A stretch of DNA of 64,000 bases from Klebsiella sp. RHBSTW-00484 (GCF_013705725.1 NZ_CP055481.1:620001-684000); one strand, 5' to 3'. Numbered from the stretch's first letter, positions 37,178-50,285 are shown. Numbers and translations are program-made. Notes: generated by a model not told the origin, from the sequence alone.

Positions 37178-38507
37178 CCGCAAATATTTTGGGACTGATG
37201 GTATTCGTGGGCGCGTAGGCGATGCGCCAATTACGCCGGAATTTGTATTAAAGCTAGGCTGGGCGGCAGGAAAAGTGCTGGCACGCCATGGATCGCGTAA
37301 AATTATTATAGGTAAAGATACACGTATTTCTGGCTATATGCTGGAGTCTGCGCTGGAAGCCGGTTTGGCTGCTGCGGGGCTATCTGCTTCCTTTACCGGG
37401 CCGATGCCAACTCCGGCAATCGCCTATCTGACGCGTACGTTCCGTGCCGAAGCCGGGATTGTTATTTCCGCCTCGCATAATCCGTTCTATGACAATGGTA
37501 TTAAATTTTTCTCCATCGAGGGCACTAAGTTACCGGATGAAGTTGAAGAAGCCATTGAAGCCGAGATGGAAAAGGAGCTCACCTGTGTAGATTCTGCAGA
37601 ACTGGGTAAAGCCAGCCGTATTGTCGATGCCGCAGGTCGCTATATTGAATTTTGTAAGGGAACCTTCCCGAACGAGCTGAGCCTGAATGCTCTGAAAGTC
37701 GTTGTCGATTGTGCTCATGGGGCGACTTACCATATTGCCCCAAGCGTTTTCCGTGAGCTGGGTGCTCAGGTTATTGCAATGGGCTGCGAGCCTGATGGTC
37801 TCAATATCAATGAAGAAGTTGGGGCGACAGACGTTCGTGCTCTACAGGCCCGCGTATTGGCAGAAAAAGCTGACTTGGGTATTGCTTATGATGGTGATGG
37901 CGACCGCGTCATTATGGTTGATCATGAAGGTAACAAAGTTGATGGTGACCAGATTCTCTACATCATTGCCCGTGAAGGGTTACGTCAGGGGCAGCTACGA
38001 GGCGGTGCCGTTGGGACACTCATGAGCAACATGGGTCTGGAGCTGGCGCTCAAACAGCTAGGTATTCCTTTTGTTCGTGCAAAAGTAGGCGACCGCTATG
38101 TACTGGAGAAACTTCAGGAGAAAGGCTGGCGTATCGGTGCGGAGAACTCTGGTCACGTGATTCTGTTGGATAAGACTACGACGGGGGATGGTATCGTCGC
38201 CAGCCTGCAGGTGGTTGCGGCAATGGCGCGTAACCACATGAGCCTGCATGACTTATGCAGTGGTATGAAAATGTTCCCGCAAATTCTGGTCAATGTCCGC
38301 TTTACTGAAGGCAGTGGCAATCCACTGGAACATGAACATGTGAAAGCGGTAACGGCAGAAGTGGAAACTGCGCTGGGTAACCGGGGGCGTGTGTTACTGC
38401 GTAAATCAGGAACTGAGCCGCTGATTCGTGTGATGGTAGAAGGTGAACATCAAGAGCAGGTACATGAGTTTGCTCATCGTATCGCTGATGCAGTTAAGAG
38501 CGTTTGA
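37170..38507 (+). CDS. glmM: Phosphoglucosamine mutase GlmM
   Basis: 445 residues. Converts glucosamine-6-phosphate to glucosamine-1-phosphate for UDP-GlcNAc. The phosphoserine is Ser102 in [13 protein letters not shown], the metal loop is DGDGDR, and the C-terminal phosphate site is [12 protein letters not shown]. Pathway links with RapZ/GlmZ control and with murA in this same window. Confidence 0.97.
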   Translation: MSNRKYFGTDGIRGRVGDAPITPEFVLKLGWAAGKVLARHGSRKIIIGKDTRISGYMLESALEAGLAAAGLSASFTGPMPTPAIAYLTRTFRAEAGIVISASHNPFYDNGIKFFSIEGTKLPDEVEEAIEAEMEKELTCVDSAELGKASRIVDAAGRYIEFCKGTFPNELSLNALKVVVDCAHGATYHIAPSVFRELGAQVIAMGCEPDGLNINEEVGATDVRALQARVLAEKADLGIAYDGDGDRVIMVDHEGNKVDGDQILYIIAREGLRQGQLRGGAVGTLMSNMGLELALKQLGIPFVRAKVGDRYVLEKLQEKGWRIGAENSGHVILLDKTTTGDGIVASLQVVAAMARNHMSLHDLCSGMKMFPQILVNVRFTEGSGNPLEHEHVKAVTAEVETALGNRGRVLLRKSGTEPLIRVMVEGEHQEQVHEFAHRIADAVKSV

Positions 38508-38529
38508 TATATCTGGCTAAGTGGTTAAA

Positions 38530-38549
38530 AAGGCGGCGCTTGTCGCCTT
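38530..38549 (+). terminator. Hairpin after glmM
   Basis: AAGGCG pairs with CGCCTT around an 8-nt loop, 23 bp after glmM. It runs into TATAAT instead of a T-run, so it is a weak terminator at best. Confidence 0.45.
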
Positions 38550-38571
38550 ATAATCGACAAATAAACGTTTT

Positions 38572-38600
38572 TTGCTGTTTTTTTCCCCACTTGATACAAT
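38572..38600 (+). promoter_or_regulatory. Probable secG promoter
   Basis: TTGCTG, a 17-bp spacer and TACAAT, with a GCGC discriminator, about 130 bp before secG. The long leader to secG is unexplained. Confidence 0.55.
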
Positions 38601-38735
38601 GCGCTGAAATTGCCCTTGCGAAGGTCATTCGCTTTGGTTAGTATTCACACCCGCTTCAGTGGGAAACATCAAAACGTCCCGCTTTATTGGTCGAAGCACT
38701 TGGTATGCGGCGAATCCGCAAGGAACAGGTTGATT

Positions 38736-39065
38736 ATGTACGAAGCTCTTTTAGTTGTTTTCCTTATTGTGGCGATTGGCCTGGTTGGTCTGATTATGCT
38801 GCAGCAAGGTAAAGGCGCTGATATGGGAGCCTCCTTCGGAGCAGGCGCTTCCGGCACGTTGTTTGGTTCTAGTGGTTCAGGTAACTTCATGACCCGCATG
38901 ACAGGCATTCTTGCTGCGCTGTTCTTCATCATCAGTCTGGCGCTGGGTAACATCAACAGCAACAAGACCAATAAAGGAAGCGAGTGGGATAATCTGAGTG
39001 CTCCAAAAACTGAGCAAACTCAGCCGACAGCTCCGGCCCAGCCGAGCAGCGATATCCCGCGCTAA
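38736..39065 (+). CDS. secG: Protein translocase subunit SecG
   Basis: 109 residues from the ATG at 38736 (E. coli 110); the longer frame upstream is not family-like. Two membrane segments (LLVVFLIVAIGLVGLIML and GILAALFFIISLALG) joined by a Gly/Ser-rich loop (GASFGAGASGTLFGSSGSG), assisting SecYE. The tRNA-Leu gene follows by 14 bp. Confidence 0.96.
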   Translation: MYEALLVVFLIVAIGLVGLIMLQQGKGADMGASFGAGASGTLFGSSGSGNFMTRMTGILAALFFIISLALGNINSNKTNKGSEWDNLSAPKTEQTQPTAPAQPSSDIPR

Positions 39066-39079
39066 TAAATAGTATCCGT

Positions 39080-39166
39080 ACCGAGGTGGTGGAATTGGTA
39101 GACACGCTACCTTGAGGTGGTAGTGCCCTAACGGGCTTGTGGGTTCGAGTCCCATCCTCGGTACCA
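39080..39166 (+). tRNA. leuU: tRNA-Leu (GAG)
   Basis: 87-nt class II tRNA with encoded CCA. The acceptor stem pairs ACCGAGG with CCTCGGT; the anticodon loop TTGAGGT gives anticodon GAG at 39114-39116; a long variable arm and the GGTTCGAGTCC T-arm are clear. Lies after secG, as leuU does in E. coli, and is followed by its own terminator. Confidence 0.97.
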
Positions 39167-39179
39167 ATATTTCGAAGAA

Positions 39180-39205
39180 AAGACGCTGAAAAGCGTCTTT
39201 TTTTT
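39180..39205 (+). terminator. Terminator of secG-leuU
   Basis: AAGACGCT-GAAA-AGCGTCTT followed by a T-run of eight, 13 bp after the tRNA. Confidence 0.9.
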
Positions 39206-39286
39206 CGCCTGAAAAAGAGCACTGGATGCGTGCCAGGTCATATTCTCCGCTCAAGTACATTAGCCGTATGTTTAGATTTCGTGCAT

Positions 39287-39310
39287 AAAAAAGGCCGCAG
39301 ATGCGGCCTT
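39287..39310 (-). terminator. Terminator of argG
   Basis: On the minus strand AAGGCCGCA pairs with TGCGGCC and ends in TTTTTT, about 20 bp after the argG stop. Confidence 0.88.
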
Positions 39311-39329
39311 CTGTGTTTTATCAGGTTGG

Positions 39330-40712
<1,383 letters not shown>

Positions 40713-40724
40713 TCAACAATCTTA

Positions 40725-40742
40725 ATTGCATGTTTATGCATT
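40725..40742 (-). promoter_or_regulatory. ArgR box upstream of argG
   Basis: TGCAT-GTTT-ATGCA, a perfect palindrome of the ARG-box form TGMAT-N4-ATKCA, 52 bp before the argG start. A weaker second half-like copy follows at about 40745-40762. This fits arginine repression. Confidence 0.7.
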
Positions 40743-40905
40743 AATTGTGAGTTTTCATTTAATCATCTTTTGCTGGAGACAGGAAGGGGCTGATTGTCTT
40801 TTTACTAAAAAACCCCTGAAATACCAGTACAAACGAAAACCGGGTAATGTGAAATTCATGTTGACAAAATATATGATGTATCAATACAATTCACCACGAT
40901 TTTAT

Positions 40906-40924
40906 GTCCCGTCCTCGGTACCAA
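40906..40924 (+). repeat. Repeat of the tRNA-Leu 3' end
   Basis: This 19-nt stretch equals 39149-39167 (3' end of the tRNA-Leu gene including CCA) at 18 of 19 bases, same orientation. It is not part of a tRNA gene. It resembles an attachment-site half left by integration at a tRNA 3' end. Confidence 0.75.
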
Positions 40925-40981
40925 ATCCCAGCAGTATTTGCGTCTTTTACTCAAAGCGAGTAAAATATGCCACGTTTCAGG

Positions 40982-41058
<77 letters not shown>

Positions 41059-41179
41059 CTTTCCCATTAAGTACTTTTTCAAATATACTGTGAGGACCGG
41101 GTCCTTCGTAGCCGAATTTGAAAGAATTCTTCTGGAAAGTGTTCCAGATCGCAGTTGCGATCTCAGGGTTCAGTTATCT

Positions 41180-41206
41180 AAAGCCCCGATTTATCGGGGT
41201 TTTTTG
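41180..41206 (+). terminator. Terminator downstream of metY
   Basis: CCCCGAT-TT-ATCGGGG inside an AAAG/TTTT-extended stem, followed by TTTTTT. Partial read-through is expected, since rimP-nusA are expressed from the same operon in E. coli. Confidence 0.85.
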
Positions 41207-41227
41207 TTATCTGACTTCAGAATAACT

Positions 41228-41247
41228 GGGCTATACGCCCTTTTTTT
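41228..41247 (+). terminator. Second, weaker terminator before rimP
   Basis: GGGC-TATAC-GCCC followed by seven T, immediately before the rimP ribosome site. The short stem suggests an attenuator. Confidence 0.5.
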
Positions 41248-41264
41248 ATGTCTTGGGGGTGGGT

Positions 41265-41717
41265 TTGTCCACATTAGAGCAAAAATTAACAGAGATGCTC
41301 ACTGCGCCAGTTGAAGCGCTTGGCTTTGAGCTGGTTGGCATCGAATTTATTCGCAGTCGCACATCCACACTGCGCATCTATATTGATAGTGAAAATGGCA
41401 TCAATGTTGATGATTGTGCTGATGTGAGCCACCAGGTCAGTGCTGTCATGGATGTCGAAGACCCGATCACCGTCGCTTATAACCTGGAGGTTTCTTCCCC
41501 AGGTCTTGAGCGTCCAATGTTTACCGCCGAACACTATGAGCGTTTCTCCGGTGAAGAGGTTTCGCTGGTTCTGCGCATGGCGGTACAAAACCGACGCAAA
41601 TGGCAGGGCATTATCAAAGCGGTAGACGGTGAGATGATCACGGTAACCGTCGAAGGCAAAGATGAAGTGTTCGCGCTGAGTAACATCCAGAAGGCGAACC
41701 TGGTTCCCCACTTTTAA
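41265..41717 (+). CDS. rimP: Ribosome maturation factor RimP
   Basis: 150 residues, starting at the TTG at 41265 as in E. coli, with a GGGGGTGGG ribosome site just upstream. Needed for 30S maturation. Signatures [27 protein letters not shown] and [11 protein letters not shown]. First protein gene after metY. Confidence 0.97.
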   Translation: MSTLEQKLTEMLTAPVEALGFELVGIEFIRSRTSTLRIYIDSENGINVDDCADVSHQVSAVMDVEDPITVAYNLEVSSPGLERPMFTAEHYERFSGEEVSLVLRMAVQNRRKWQGIIKAVDGEMITVTVEGKDEVFALSNIQKANLVPHF

Positions 41718-41744
41718 CAGTCTGGATTGAGGTGAAAGGCCCCG

Positions 41745-43232
41745 ATGAACAAAGAAATTTTGGCTGTTGTTGAAGCCGTTTCCAACGAAAAGGCGCTGCC
41801 ACGTGAGAAGATTTTTGAAGCGTTGGAAAGTGCGCTAGCAACGGCTACCAAGAAAAAATACGAGCAAGAGATCGATGTTCGCGTAGAAATCGACCGTAAA
41901 AGCGGTGATTTCGATACCTACCGTCGCTGGTTGGTCGTCGAAGAAGTGACAATGCCGACTCGTGAGATCACGCTGGAAGCTGCACGCTACGAAGACGAAA
42001 GCATGAATCCTGGCGACTACGTCGAAGATCAGATCGAATCCGTCACTTTTGACCGTATCACTACACAGACAGCGAAGCAGGTTATCGTACAAAAAGTGCG
42101 TGAAGCCGAGCGTGCAATGGTCGTCGATCAGTTCCGTGAGCACGAAGGTGAAATTATCACCGGCGTAGTGAAAAAGGTGAATCGCGACAATATTACGCTG
42201 GATCTGGGCAGTAATGCTGAAGCTGTGATCCTGCGTGAAGATATGCTGCCGCGTGAAAACTTCCGTCCGGGCGATCGTATCCGTGGTGTACTGTATGCAG
42301 TACGCCCAGAAGCACGCGGCGCTCAGCTGTTTGTCACCCGTTCTAAACCAGAAATGCTGATCGAATTGTTCCGCATTGAGGTTCCAGAAATTGGTGAAGA
42401 AGTTCTCGAAATTAAAGCCGCCGCTCGCGACCCTGGCTCTCGTGCTAAAATCGCAGTGAAAACCAACGACAAGCGTATTGACCCGGTTGGTGCTTGTGTA
42501 GGTATGCGCGGTGCGCGCGTTCAGGCAGTTTCAACTGAGCTGGGTGGTGAACGTATCGATATCGTTCTTTGGGACGATAATCCGGCGCAGTTCGTGATTA
42601 ACGCGATGGCACCGGCTGACGTTGCGTCTATCGTGGTAGATGAAGACAAACACACCATGGATATCGCAGTCGAAGCAGGCAATCTGGCGCAGGCGATTGG
42701 TCGTAATGGTCAAAACGTGCGTCTTGCTTCGCAACTGAGTGGTTGGGAACTCAACGTTATGACCGTTGACGACCTACAGGCTAAGCATCAGGCTGAAGCC
42801 CATGCAGCAATTGATACCTTCACTAAATATCTTGATATTGATGAAGATTTCGCCACACTGCTGGTTGAAGAAGGTTTCGCCACTCTGGAAGAACTGGCCT
42901 ACGTGCCAATGAAAGAACTGCTAGAAATTGACGGTCTGGATGAATCCACCGTTGAAGCACTTCGTGAGCGTGCGAAAAATGCGCTGACCACGCTGGCGCT
43001 GGCTAAGGAAGAAAGCCTGGGAGACAGCAAACCTGCAGATGATTTATTGAATCTGGAAGGTTTGGATCGTTCTCTGGCATTTACCCTGGCTGCCCGTGGT
43101 GTTTGTACGCTGGAAGATCTCGCCGAGCAGGGCATTGATGATCTGGCTGATATCGAAGGCTTAACTGACGAAAAAGCCGGAGAGCTCATCATGGCCGCAC
43201 GTAATATTTGTTGGTTCGGCGACGAAGCGTAA
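41745..43232 (+). CDS. nusA: Transcription termination/antitermination protein NusA
   Basis: 495 residues, the E. coli length. N-terminal RNAP-binding domain, S1 domain ([20 protein letters not shown]), two KH domains ([20 protein letters not shown]), and two C-terminal acidic repeats that bind RNAP alpha and N protein. Autoregulates its operon in E. coli. Confidence 0.98.
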   Translation: MNKEILAVVEAVSNEKALPREKIFEALESALATATKKKYEQEIDVRVEIDRKSGDFDTYRRWLVVEEVTMPTREITLEAARYEDESMNPGDYVEDQIESVTFDRITTQTAKQVIVQKVREAERAMVVDQFREHEGEIITGVVKKVNRDNITLDLGSNAEAVILREDMLPRENFRPGDRIRGVLYAVRPEARGAQLFVTRSKPEMLIELFRIEVPEIGEEVLEIKAAARDPGSRAKIAVKTNDKRIDPVGACVGMRGARVQAVSTELGGERIDIVLWDDNPAQFVINAMAPADVASIVVDEDKHTMDIAVEAGNLAQAIGRNGQNVRLASQLSGWELNVMTVDDLQAKHQAEAHAAIDTFTKYLDIDEDFATLLVEEGFATLEELAYVPMKELLEIDGLDESTVEALRERAKNALTTLALAKEESLGDSKPADDLLNLEGLDRSLAFTLAARGVCTLEDLAEQGIDDLADIEGLTDEKAGELIMAARNICWFGDEA

Positions 43233-43256
43233 TAAACTGTAGCAGGAAGGAACAGC

Positions 43257-45947
43257 ATGACAGATGTGACCATTAAAGCGCTGGCCTCAGAAATTCAGAC
43301 CTCTGTGGATCGCCTGATACAGCAATTTGCTGATGCAGGGATTCGCAAATCGGTTGATGATTCTGTGACCGCGCAAGAGAAGCAAACCTTGTTGACGCAC
43401 CTGAACCGTGAACACGGCTCGGCGCCCGACAAGCTGACGCTGCAGCGCAAAACGCGCAGCACGTTAAATATTCCAGGTACCGGTGGAAAGAGTAAATCGG
43501 TACAAATCGAAGTCCGCAAGAAACGCACCTTTGTGAAACGCGATCCGCAAGAGGCTGAACGCCTTGCCGCGGAAGAGCAGGCGCAGCGTGAAGCGGAAGA
43601 GCAAGCCCGTCGTGAGGCAGAAGAATCGGCCAAACGCGAGGCGCAATTAAAAGCTGAACGTGAGGCCGCAGAACAAGCTAAACGTGAACTCGCTGAGAAA
43701 GCGAAACGTGAAGCCGCGGAAAAAGACAAAGTGAGCAATCAACAAACCGACGATATGACCAAAACCGCCCAGGCTGAGAAGTCCCGCCGCGAGAACGAAG
43801 CTGCGGAGCTGAAGCGCAAATCGGAAGAAGAAGCACGCCGCAAACTTGAAGAAGAAGCGCGCCGTGTAGCGGAAGAAGCACGCCGTATGGCTCAAGAAAA
43901 TGAAAAGAACTGGACTGAAACTCCAGAAACCCCTGAAGAAACTACCGACTATCACGTAACGACTTCTCAGCATGCGCGTCAGGCTGAAGATGATAACGAT
44001 CGTGAAGTAGAAGGTGGTCGTGGTCGTACCCGCAGTACTAAGGCTGCGCGTCCGGCGAAGAAAGGTAATAAACACGCTGAGTCTAAAGCCGATCGTGAAG
44101 AAGCCCGTGCTGCTGTTCGCGGTGGCAAAGGCGGCAAGCATCGTAAAGGTTCTGCTCTGCAACAAGGTTTCCAGAAGCCAGCTCAGGCAGTTAACCGTGA
44201 TGTTGTGATTGGCGAAACCATCACTGTTGGCGATCTGGCGAACAAAATGGCAGTCAAAGGCTCTCAGGTCATCAAAGCAATGATGAAATTGGGCGCAATG
44301 GCTACCATCAACCAGGTCATCGACCAGGAAACAGCACAGCTGGTTGCCGAAGAAATGGGCCACAAAGTGACCCTGCGTCGTGAGAATGAGCTGGAAGAAG
44401 CGGTAATGAGCGACCGTGATACTGGCGCTGCGGCTGAACCGCGGGCACCGGTTGTGACCATCATGGGTCACGTCGACCACGGTAAAACTTCTCTGCTTGA
44501 CTATATTCGTTCAACTAAAGTCGCATCCGGCGAAGCGGGTGGTATTACCCAGCATATCGGTGCTTATCACGTTGAAACTGATAACGGTATGATCACCTTC
44601 CTGGATACCCCGGGTCACGCCGCATTTACTTCCATGCGTGCTCGTGGTGCGCAGGCGACAGATATTGTTGTTCTGGTTGTTGCTGCCGATGATGGCGTTA
44701 TGCCGCAGACTATTGAAGCTATCCAGCACGCGAAAGCGGCGCAGGTTCCTTTAGTTGTTGCGGTAAACAAAATCGACAAACCAGAAGCCGATATGGATCG
44801 CGTTAAGAACGAACTGTCCCAGTACGGTGTTATGCCGGAAGAGTGGGGCGGCGAAGCGCAGTTCATCCCTGTATCTGCAAAAGCGGGTACCGGTATTGAC
44901 GATTTGCTGAATGCTATCCTGCTGCAGGCTGAAGTTCTGGAACTGAAAGCGGTTCGCAATGGTATGGCGAGCGGCGCGGTTATCGAATCCTTCCTTGATA
45001 AAGGTCGTGGTCCGGTTGCTACCGTTCTGGTTCGTGAAGGTACGCTGCATAAGGGCGATATCGTTCTGTGTGGCTTCGAGTATGGTCGCGTTCGTGCAAT
45101 GCGTAACGAACTGGGTCAGGAAGTACTGGAAGCGGGTCCGTCCATTCCGGTTGAAATCCTCGGTCTGTCCGGTGTTCCGGCTGCCGGTGATGAAGTGACC
45201 GTTGTTCGTGACGAGAAAAAAGCGCGTGAAGTTGCGTTGTATCGTCAGGGTAAATTCCGCGAAGTTAAGCTGGCGCGTCAGCAGAAGTCTAAACTCGAGA
45301 ACATGTTTGCTAACATGACCGAAGGCGAAGTTCACGAAGTGAACGTCGTACTGAAAGCGGACGTTCAGGGTTCTGTGGAAGCGATCTCCGATTCTTTACT
45401 GAAACTGTCTACCGACGAAGTGAAAGTGAAGATTATCGGTTCCGGCGTAGGTGGTATCACCGAAACCGACGCAACCCTGGCGGCTGCATCCAACGCTATT
45501 CTGGTTGGCTTTAACGTACGTGCCGATGCATCTGCTCGTAAAGTTATCGACGCGGAAAGTCTGGATCTGCGCTACTACTCCGTCATTTATCATCTGATCG
45601 ATGAAGTTAAAGCGGCAATGAGCGGCATGCTGTCTCCGGAACTGAAACAGCAGATTATTGGTCTTGCTGAAGTGCGTGATGTGTTCAAATCACCGAAATT
45701 CGGTGCCATCGCGGGCTGTATGGTTACCGAAGGGACGATTAAACGTCATAACCCAATCCGCGTACTGCGTGACAACGTTGTTATCTATGAAGGCGAGCTG
45801 GAATCCCTGCGTCGCTTCAAAGATGACGTTAACGAAGTCCGTAACGGCATGGAATGTGGTATCGGTGTTAAGAACTACAACGACGTTCGCGTTGGCGATA
45901 TGATCGAAGTGTTCGAAATTATCGAGATTCAACGTACCATCGATTAA
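43257..45947 (+). CDS. infB: Translation initiation factor IF-2
   Basis: 896 residues (E. coli 890). GTPase placing initiator tRNA on the 30S subunit. A long charged N-terminal coiled coil with repeated [14 protein letters not shown] units, then the G domain ([26 protein letters not shown]) and C-terminal fMet-tRNA domain. Internal starts for the shorter IF2 forms are conserved: GTG at 43731 (residue 159) and the Met at residue 167. Confidence 0.98.
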   Translation: MTDVTIKALASEIQTSVDRLIQQFADAGIRKSVDDSVTAQEKQTLLTHLNREHGSAPDKLTLQRKTRSTLNIPGTGGKSKSVQIEVRKKRTFVKRDPQEAERLAAEEQAQREAEEQARREAEESAKREAQLKAEREAAEQAKRELAEKAKREAAEKDKVSNQQTDDMTKTAQAEKSRRENEAAELKRKSEEEARRKLEEEARRVAEEARRMAQENEKNWTETPETPEETTDYHVTTSQHARQAEDDNDREVEGGRGRTRSTKAARPAKKGNKHAESKADREEARAAVRGGKGGKHRKGSALQQGFQKPAQAVNRDVVIGETITVGDLANKMAVKGSQVIKAMMKLGAMATINQVIDQETAQLVAEEMGHKVTLRRENELEEAVMSDRDTGAAAEPRAPVVTIMGHVDHGKTSLLDYIRSTKVASGEAGGITQHIGAYHVETDNGMITFLDTPGHAAFTSMRARGAQATDIVVLVVAADDGVMPQTIEAIQHAKAAQVPLVVAVNKIDKPEADMDRVKNELSQYGVMPEEWGGEAQFIPVSAKAGTGIDDLLNAILLQAEVLELKAVRNGMASGAVIESFLDKGRGPVATVLVREGTLHKGDIVLCGFEYGRVRAMRNELGQEVLEAGPSIPVEILGLSGVPAAGDEVTVVRDEKKAREVALYRQGKFREVKLARQQKSKLENMFANMTEGEVHEVNVVLKADVQGSVEAISDSLLKLSTDEVKVKIIGSGVGGITETDATLAAASNAILVGFNVRADASARKVIDAESLDLRYYSVIYHLIDEVKAAMSGMLSPELKQQIIGLAEVRDVFKSPKFGAIAGCMVTEGTIKRHNPIRVLRDNVVIYEGELESLRRFKDDVNEVRNGMECGIGVKNYNDVRVGDMIEVFEIIEIQRTID

Positions 45948-45954
45948 TCGTTTA

Positions 45955-45984
45955 GTAGGCCGGGGAAGCGCAGCGCCACCCGGT
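45955..45984. repeat. Single REP (palindromic unit) sequence
   Basis: GTAGGCCGG, AAGCGCAGCGCCA and CCGG match the enterobacterial REP/PU consensus in reverse orientation, right after infB. Such units protect upstream mRNA from 3' exonucleases. Confidence 0.75.
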
Positions 45985-45996
45985 TATACAAAATTA

Positions 45997-46018
45997 AAGG
46001 GGGCCGCGTGGCCCCCTT
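45997..46018 (+). terminator. Hairpin between infB and rbfA
   Basis: AAGGGGGCC-GCGT-GGCCCCCTT, a 9-bp stem, followed by only a short T-rich stretch. Possibly partial termination or processing inside the operon. Confidence 0.6.
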
Positions 46019-46038
46019 ATTTGTCTGGAGAATTTATT

Positions 46039-46440
46039 ATGGCGAAAGAATTTGGTCGCCCGCAGCGCGTAGCTCAGGAGATGCAAAAAGAGATTGCTAT
46101 CATCCTGCAGCGCGAAATTAAAGACCCGCGCCTGGGCATGATGACGACCGTTTCCGGCGTGGAAATGTCTCGCGATCTGGCCTATGCCAAAGTGTTTGTT
46201 ACCTTTCTGAACGACCAGGATGAAGCCGCTGTAAAAGCGGGTATCAAAGCGTTGCAGGAAGCATCCGGTTTTATCCGCTCGCTGCTGGGGAAAGCAATGC
46301 GCCTGCGTATCGTTCCTGAGCTGACGTTCTTCTACGACAACTCATTAGTAGAAGGGATGCGCATGTCGAATCTGGTAACCAGCGTGGTGAAGCATGATGA
46401 TGAACGTCGTGTGAACCCGGACGACAGCAAGGAGGACTAA
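46039..46440 (+). CDS. rbfA: 30S ribosome-binding factor RbfA
   Basis: 133 residues from the ATG at 46039, the E. coli length. Cold-shock factor with a type II KH fold acting on 16S rRNA 5' maturation. Signatures [18 protein letters not shown] and [16 protein letters not shown]. Its TAA overlaps the truB ATG by one base. Confidence 0.97.
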   Translation: MAKEFGRPQRVAQEMQKEIAIILQREIKDPRLGMMTTVSGVEMSRDLAYAKVFVTFLNDQDEAAVKAGIKALQEASGFIRSLLGKAMRLRIVPELTFFYDNSLVEGMRMSNLVTSVVKHDDERRVNPDDSKED

Positions 46441-47384
46441 TGAGTCGTCCTCGTCGTCGCGGTCGTGATGTGCACGGCGTGTTGTTGCTGGATAAACCGC
46501 AAGGTGCGTCTAGTAACGACGTGCTACAGAAAGTAAAACGTATTTATAACGCCAACCGGGCCGGGCACACTGGTGCACTGGATCCGCTTGCGACCGGTAT
46601 GCTGCCGATTTGCCTTGGGGAAGCGACCAAGTTTTCCCAGTATCTGCTGGATTCCGATAAGCGCTACCGCGTGATTGCTAAGCTTGGTCAGCGTACTGAT
46701 ACTTCTGATGCCGATGGGCAGGTCGTGGAAGAACGTGCGATGACCTTTAGCGCGGAACAGCTTGCTGCGACACTCGACAGCTTCCGTGGGGAAACCCAGC
46801 AGGTGCCGTCGATGTATTCGGCGCTGAAATACCAGGGGAAAAAACTGTACGAATATGCCCGTCAGGGGATTGAAGTACCGCGTGAATCACGACCAATTAC
46901 AGTCTATGAGCTACTGTTCATCCGTCATGAAGGTGATGAACTTGAGCTGGAAATTCACTGTTCTAAAGGTACCTACATTCGTACAATTATCGATGATCTA
47001 GGTGAAAAACTTGGCTGCGGTGCGCATGTGATTTTCCTGCGTCGTCTTGCGGTCAGTAAATACCCGGTTGAGCGGATGGTGACACTGGAGCAGCTGCAGG
47101 CTCTGGTTGAGCAGGCTAATACGCAAGATATTCCAGCAGCGCAGCTTTTGGACCCGTTACTGATGCCAATGGACAGTCCCGCTTCGGATTATCCGCTGGT
47201 TAATATTCCGGAAACTTCGGCAGTATACTTTAAAAACGGTAACCCCGTTCGTACCTCGGGCGCGGGGCTGCACGGATTAGTTCGCGTAACCGAAGGTGAA
47301 GAAGAAAAGTTTCTTGGCATGGGTGAGATTGACGACGAAGGCCGTGTGGCTCCCCGTCGGCTGGTGGTTGAATACCCTGCCTGA
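46440..47384 (+). CDS. truB: tRNA pseudouridine-55 synthase TruB
   Basis: 314 residues, the E. coli length. Makes pseudouridine 55 in the T-loop of all tRNAs. Catalytic Asp48 is in [12 protein letters not shown]; a C-terminal PUA domain follows ([13 protein letters not shown] region). Confidence 0.97.
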   Translation: MSRPRRRGRDVHGVLLLDKPQGASSNDVLQKVKRIYNANRAGHTGALDPLATGMLPICLGEATKFSQYLLDSDKRYRVIAKLGQRTDTSDADGQVVEERAMTFSAEQLAATLDSFRGETQQVPSMYSALKYQGKKLYEYARQGIEVPRESRPITVYELLFIRHEGDELELEIHCSKGTYIRTIIDDLGEKLGCGAHVIFLRRLAVSKYPVERMVTLEQLQALVEQANTQDIPAAQLLDPLLMPMDSPASDYPLVNIPETSAVYFKNGNPVRTSGAGLHGLVRVTEGEEEKFLGMGEIDDEGRVAPRRLVVEYPA

Positions 47385-47393
47385 GTGCTTTTC

Positions 47394-47422
47394 TTGCGAT
47401 AAAAGGCTGCTGCGAGTAGAAT
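47394..47422 (+). promoter_or_regulatory. rpsO promoter
   Basis: TTGCGA, a 17-bp spacer and TAGAAT with an ATCGCCGC discriminator, about 110 bp before rpsO, at the place of the E. coli rpsO P1 promoter. Confidence 0.65.
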
Positions 47423-47484
47423 ATCGCCGCTTAATGCCCGCCAAAGTGTTTTAACATTTTCGGGTGTTATATCAGGGGTTGCTG

Positions 47485-47801
<317 letters not shown>

Positions 47802-47816
47802 TTCTGCGAGTTTCAG

Positions 47817-47842
47817 AAAAGGGGCCTCACGGCCCCTTTTTT
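47817..47842 (+). terminator. rpsO t1 terminator
   Basis: AAAAGGGGCC-TCAC-GGCCCCTTTT followed by TT, 15 bp after rpsO. In E. coli a fraction of transcripts reads through into pnp here. Confidence 0.88.
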
Positions 47843-47912
47843 CGACCGGGCGGCAGCAATTCACTGGAAACTCATGTATTGTTGCTATTAATGATCTTCG
47901 TGCAGAGGTTCG

Positions 47913-47968
47913 CGCGGCTAATGAGAGGCTTCATCCGCAGGGGCGGGTAAAGGTTGTCATTAGTCGCG
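47913..47968 (+). promoter_or_regulatory. pnp leader stem, likely RNase III target
   Basis: CGCGGCTAATGA pairs with TCATTAGTCGCG over 12 bp (one G-T), enclosing about 32 nt with smaller stems. This corresponds to the E. coli pnp leader duplex cut by RNase III, after which PNPase represses its own mRNA. Confidence 0.75.
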
Positions 47969-48042
47969 AGGATGCAGGGGATCGGGTCATTAGATATCGT
48001 ATCGTGGATACGACGTCATCGATATATAAAAAGGATAGAACT

Positions 48043-50178
48043 TTGCTTAATCCGATCGTTCGTAAATTCCAGTACGGCCAACATACCGTAACGCTGGAAA
48101 CTGGCATGATGGCGCGTCAGGCAACTGCCGCTGTAATGGTAAGCATGGATGACACAGCGGTATTTGTTACCGTTGTTGGTCAGAAAAAAGCGAAACCAGG
48201 CCAGGACTTCTTTCCGCTGACCGTTAACTATCAGGAGCGTACCTACGCTGCTGGCCGTATCCCGGGTAGCTTCTTCCGTCGTGAAGGCCGTCCGAGCGAA
48301 GGCGAAACGCTGATCGCGCGTCTGATTGACCGCCCGGTTCGTCCGCTGTTCCCGGAAGGCTTCGTTAACGAAGTCCAGGTTATTGCAACTGTCGTTTCCG
48401 TTAACCCGCAGGTTAACCCGGATATCGTGGCAATGATTGGTGCATCCGCTGCCCTTTCCCTGTCCGGCATTCCGTTCAACGGCCCTATCGGCGCTGCACG
48501 TGTTGGTTATCTCAATGACCAGTACGTACTGAACCCGACTCAGGACGAACTGAAGGAAAGCAAGCTGAACCTGGTTGTTGCCGGTACAGAAGGCGCTGTG
48601 CTGATGGTTGAATCCGAAGCGGAACTGCTGAGTGAAGACCAGATGCTGGGTGCTGTTGTGTTTGGTCACGATCAGCAGCAGGTTGTTATCCAGGCGATCA
48701 ACGACCTGGTAAAAGAAGTCGGTAAACCACGCTGGGATTGGCAGCCTGAAGCTGTAAACGAAGCGCTGAATGCGCGCGTTGCTGCGCTGGCTGAAGCACG
48801 CCTGAGCGATGCTTACCGCATCACTGACAAACAAGAGCGTTATGCTCAGGTTGACGTGATCAAATCTGAAACCATCGCTACTCTGGTTGCGGAAGATGAA
48901 ACCCTGGACGCTAACGAACTGGGTGAAATCCTGCACGCTATCGAGAAAAACGTTGTTCGTAGCCGCGTACTGGCAGGCGAGCCGCGTATCGATGGTCGCG
49001 AAAAAGACATGATCCGCGGTCTGGACGTTCGTACTGGCGTACTGCCACGTACTCACGGTTCTGCACTGTTCACCCGTGGCGAAACTCAGGCGCTGGTTAC
49101 CGCGACCCTGGGCACCACCCGTGATGCACAGAACCTCGACGAGCTGATGGGCGAGCGCACTGACAACTTCCTGTTCCACTACAACTTCCCTCCGTACTGC
49201 GTAGGCGAGACTGGCATGGTTGGTTCTCCGAAGCGTCGTGAAATCGGTCATGGTCGTCTGGCGAAGCGCGGCGTGCTGGCAGTGATGCCGGATCTGGACA
49301 AATTCCCGTACACCGTACGTGTTGTGTCTGAAATCACCGAATCCAATGGTTCTTCTTCCATGGCTTCCGTGTGTGGTGCTTCTCTGGCGCTGATGGACGC
49401 AGGTGTACCGATTAAAGCCGCCGTTGCGGGTATCGCAATGGGTCTGGTGAAAGAAGGCGAGAACTTTGTTGTTCTGTCTGACATCCTTGGCGATGAAGAT
49501 CATCTGGGCGATATGGACTTCAAAGTGGCGGGTACCCGCGATGGTATCTCTGCGCTGCAGATGGATATCAAAATTGAAGGTATCACCAAAGAGATCATGC
49601 AGGTTGCTCTGAACCAGGCTAAAGGTGCGCGTCTGCACATCCTGGGCGTGATGGAACAGGCGATCAACGCGCCGCGCGGCGACATCTCTCAGTTTGCTCC
49701 GCGTATCCATACTATTAAGATCAGCCCGGACAAGATCAAAGACGTTATCGGTAAAGGCGGTTCTGTTATTCGTGCTCTGACCGAAGAAACCGGCACTACT
49801 ATCGAAATCGAAGATGACGGTACTGTTAAGATCGCAGCGACCGACGGTGAGAAAGCGAAGTATGCTATCCGTCGTATCGAAGAGATCACTGCTGAGATCG
49901 AAGTTGGCCGTATCTACAATGGTAAAGTGACCCGTATCGTTGACTTTGGCGCGTTTGTTGCCATTGGCGGCGGTAAAGAAGGTCTGGTTCATATTTCTCA
50001 AATCGCCGATAAGCGCGTTGAGAAAGTGACTGACTACCTGCAGATGGGTCAGGAAGTACCGGTTAAAGTTCTGGAAGTTGACCGCCAGGGCCGTGTCCGT
50101 CTGAGCATTAAAGAAGCAACTGAACAAACTCAGCCTGCGAGCGCGCCGGAAGCTCCGGCCGCTGAACAGGGCGAGTAA
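48043..50178 (+). CDS. pnp: Polyribonucleotide nucleotidyltransferase Pnp
   Basis: 711 residues, starting at the TTG at 48043 as in E. coli, with AAGGAT upstream. Phosphorolytic 3'-5' exoribonuclease and degradosome part. Two RNase PH-like domains ([18 protein letters not shown]-like region [16 protein letters not shown]), then KH ([11 protein letters not shown]) and S1 ([15 protein letters not shown]) domains. Confidence 0.98.
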   Translation: MLNPIVRKFQYGQHTVTLETGMMARQATAAVMVSMDDTAVFVTVVGQKKAKPGQDFFPLTVNYQERTYAAGRIPGSFFRREGRPSEGETLIARLIDRPVRPLFPEGFVNEVQVIATVVSVNPQVNPDIVAMIGASAALSLSGIPFNGPIGAARVGYLNDQYVLNPTQDELKESKLNLVVAGTEGAVLMVESEAELLSEDQMLGAVVFGHDQQQVVIQAINDLVKEVGKPRWDWQPEAVNEALNARVAALAEARLSDAYRITDKQERYAQVDVIKSETIATLVAEDETLDANELGEILHAIEKNVVRSRVLAGEPRIDGREKDMIRGLDVRTGVLPRTHGSALFTRGETQALVTATLGTTRDAQNLDELMGERTDNFLFHYNFPPYCVGETGMVGSPKRREIGHGRLAKRGVLAVMPDLDKFPYTVRVVSEITESNGSSSMASVCGASLALMDAGVPIKAAVAGIAMGLVKEGENFVVLSDILGDEDHLGDMDFKVAGTRDGISALQMDIKIEGITKEIMQVALNQAKGARLHILGVMEQAINAPRGDISQFAPRIHTIKISPDKIKDVIGKGGSVIRALTEETGTTIEIEDDGTVKIAATDGEKAKYAIRRIEEITAEIEVGRIYNGKVTRIVDFGAFVAIGGGKEGLVHISQIADKRVEKVTDYLQMGQEVPVKVLEVDRQGRVRLSIKEATEQTQPASAPEAPAAEQGE

Positions 50179-50189
50179 GGTTGCCGTTT

Positions 50190-50210
50190 GCCCTCCGCAT
50201 TGCGGAGGGC
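50190..50210 (+). terminator. Hairpin between pnp and nlpI
   Basis: GCCCTCCGC-ATT-GCGGAGGGC, a perfect 9-bp stem 11 bp after pnp; no T-run. Confidence 0.55.
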
Positions 50211-50285
50211 GTATTACGGGCAGGACGCCTTGTTTGCAGCCGGGGAACTGGACGTTCATCCAATCGTTGTCTTCGGGAGTGGGAA

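Noticed and set aside
38549..38554. TATAAT after glmM as a secG promoter
   Set aside because: No -35 element at a proper distance; the TTGCTG/TACAAT pair at 38572-38600 is better spaced.
48016..50259. 747-codon open frame antisense to pnp
   Set aside because: It mirrors pnp almost exactly; the codon pattern of a highly expressed gene leaves stops rare in this antisense frame. The product is rich in His, Arg, Asn and Phe with no family motif and no ribosome site.
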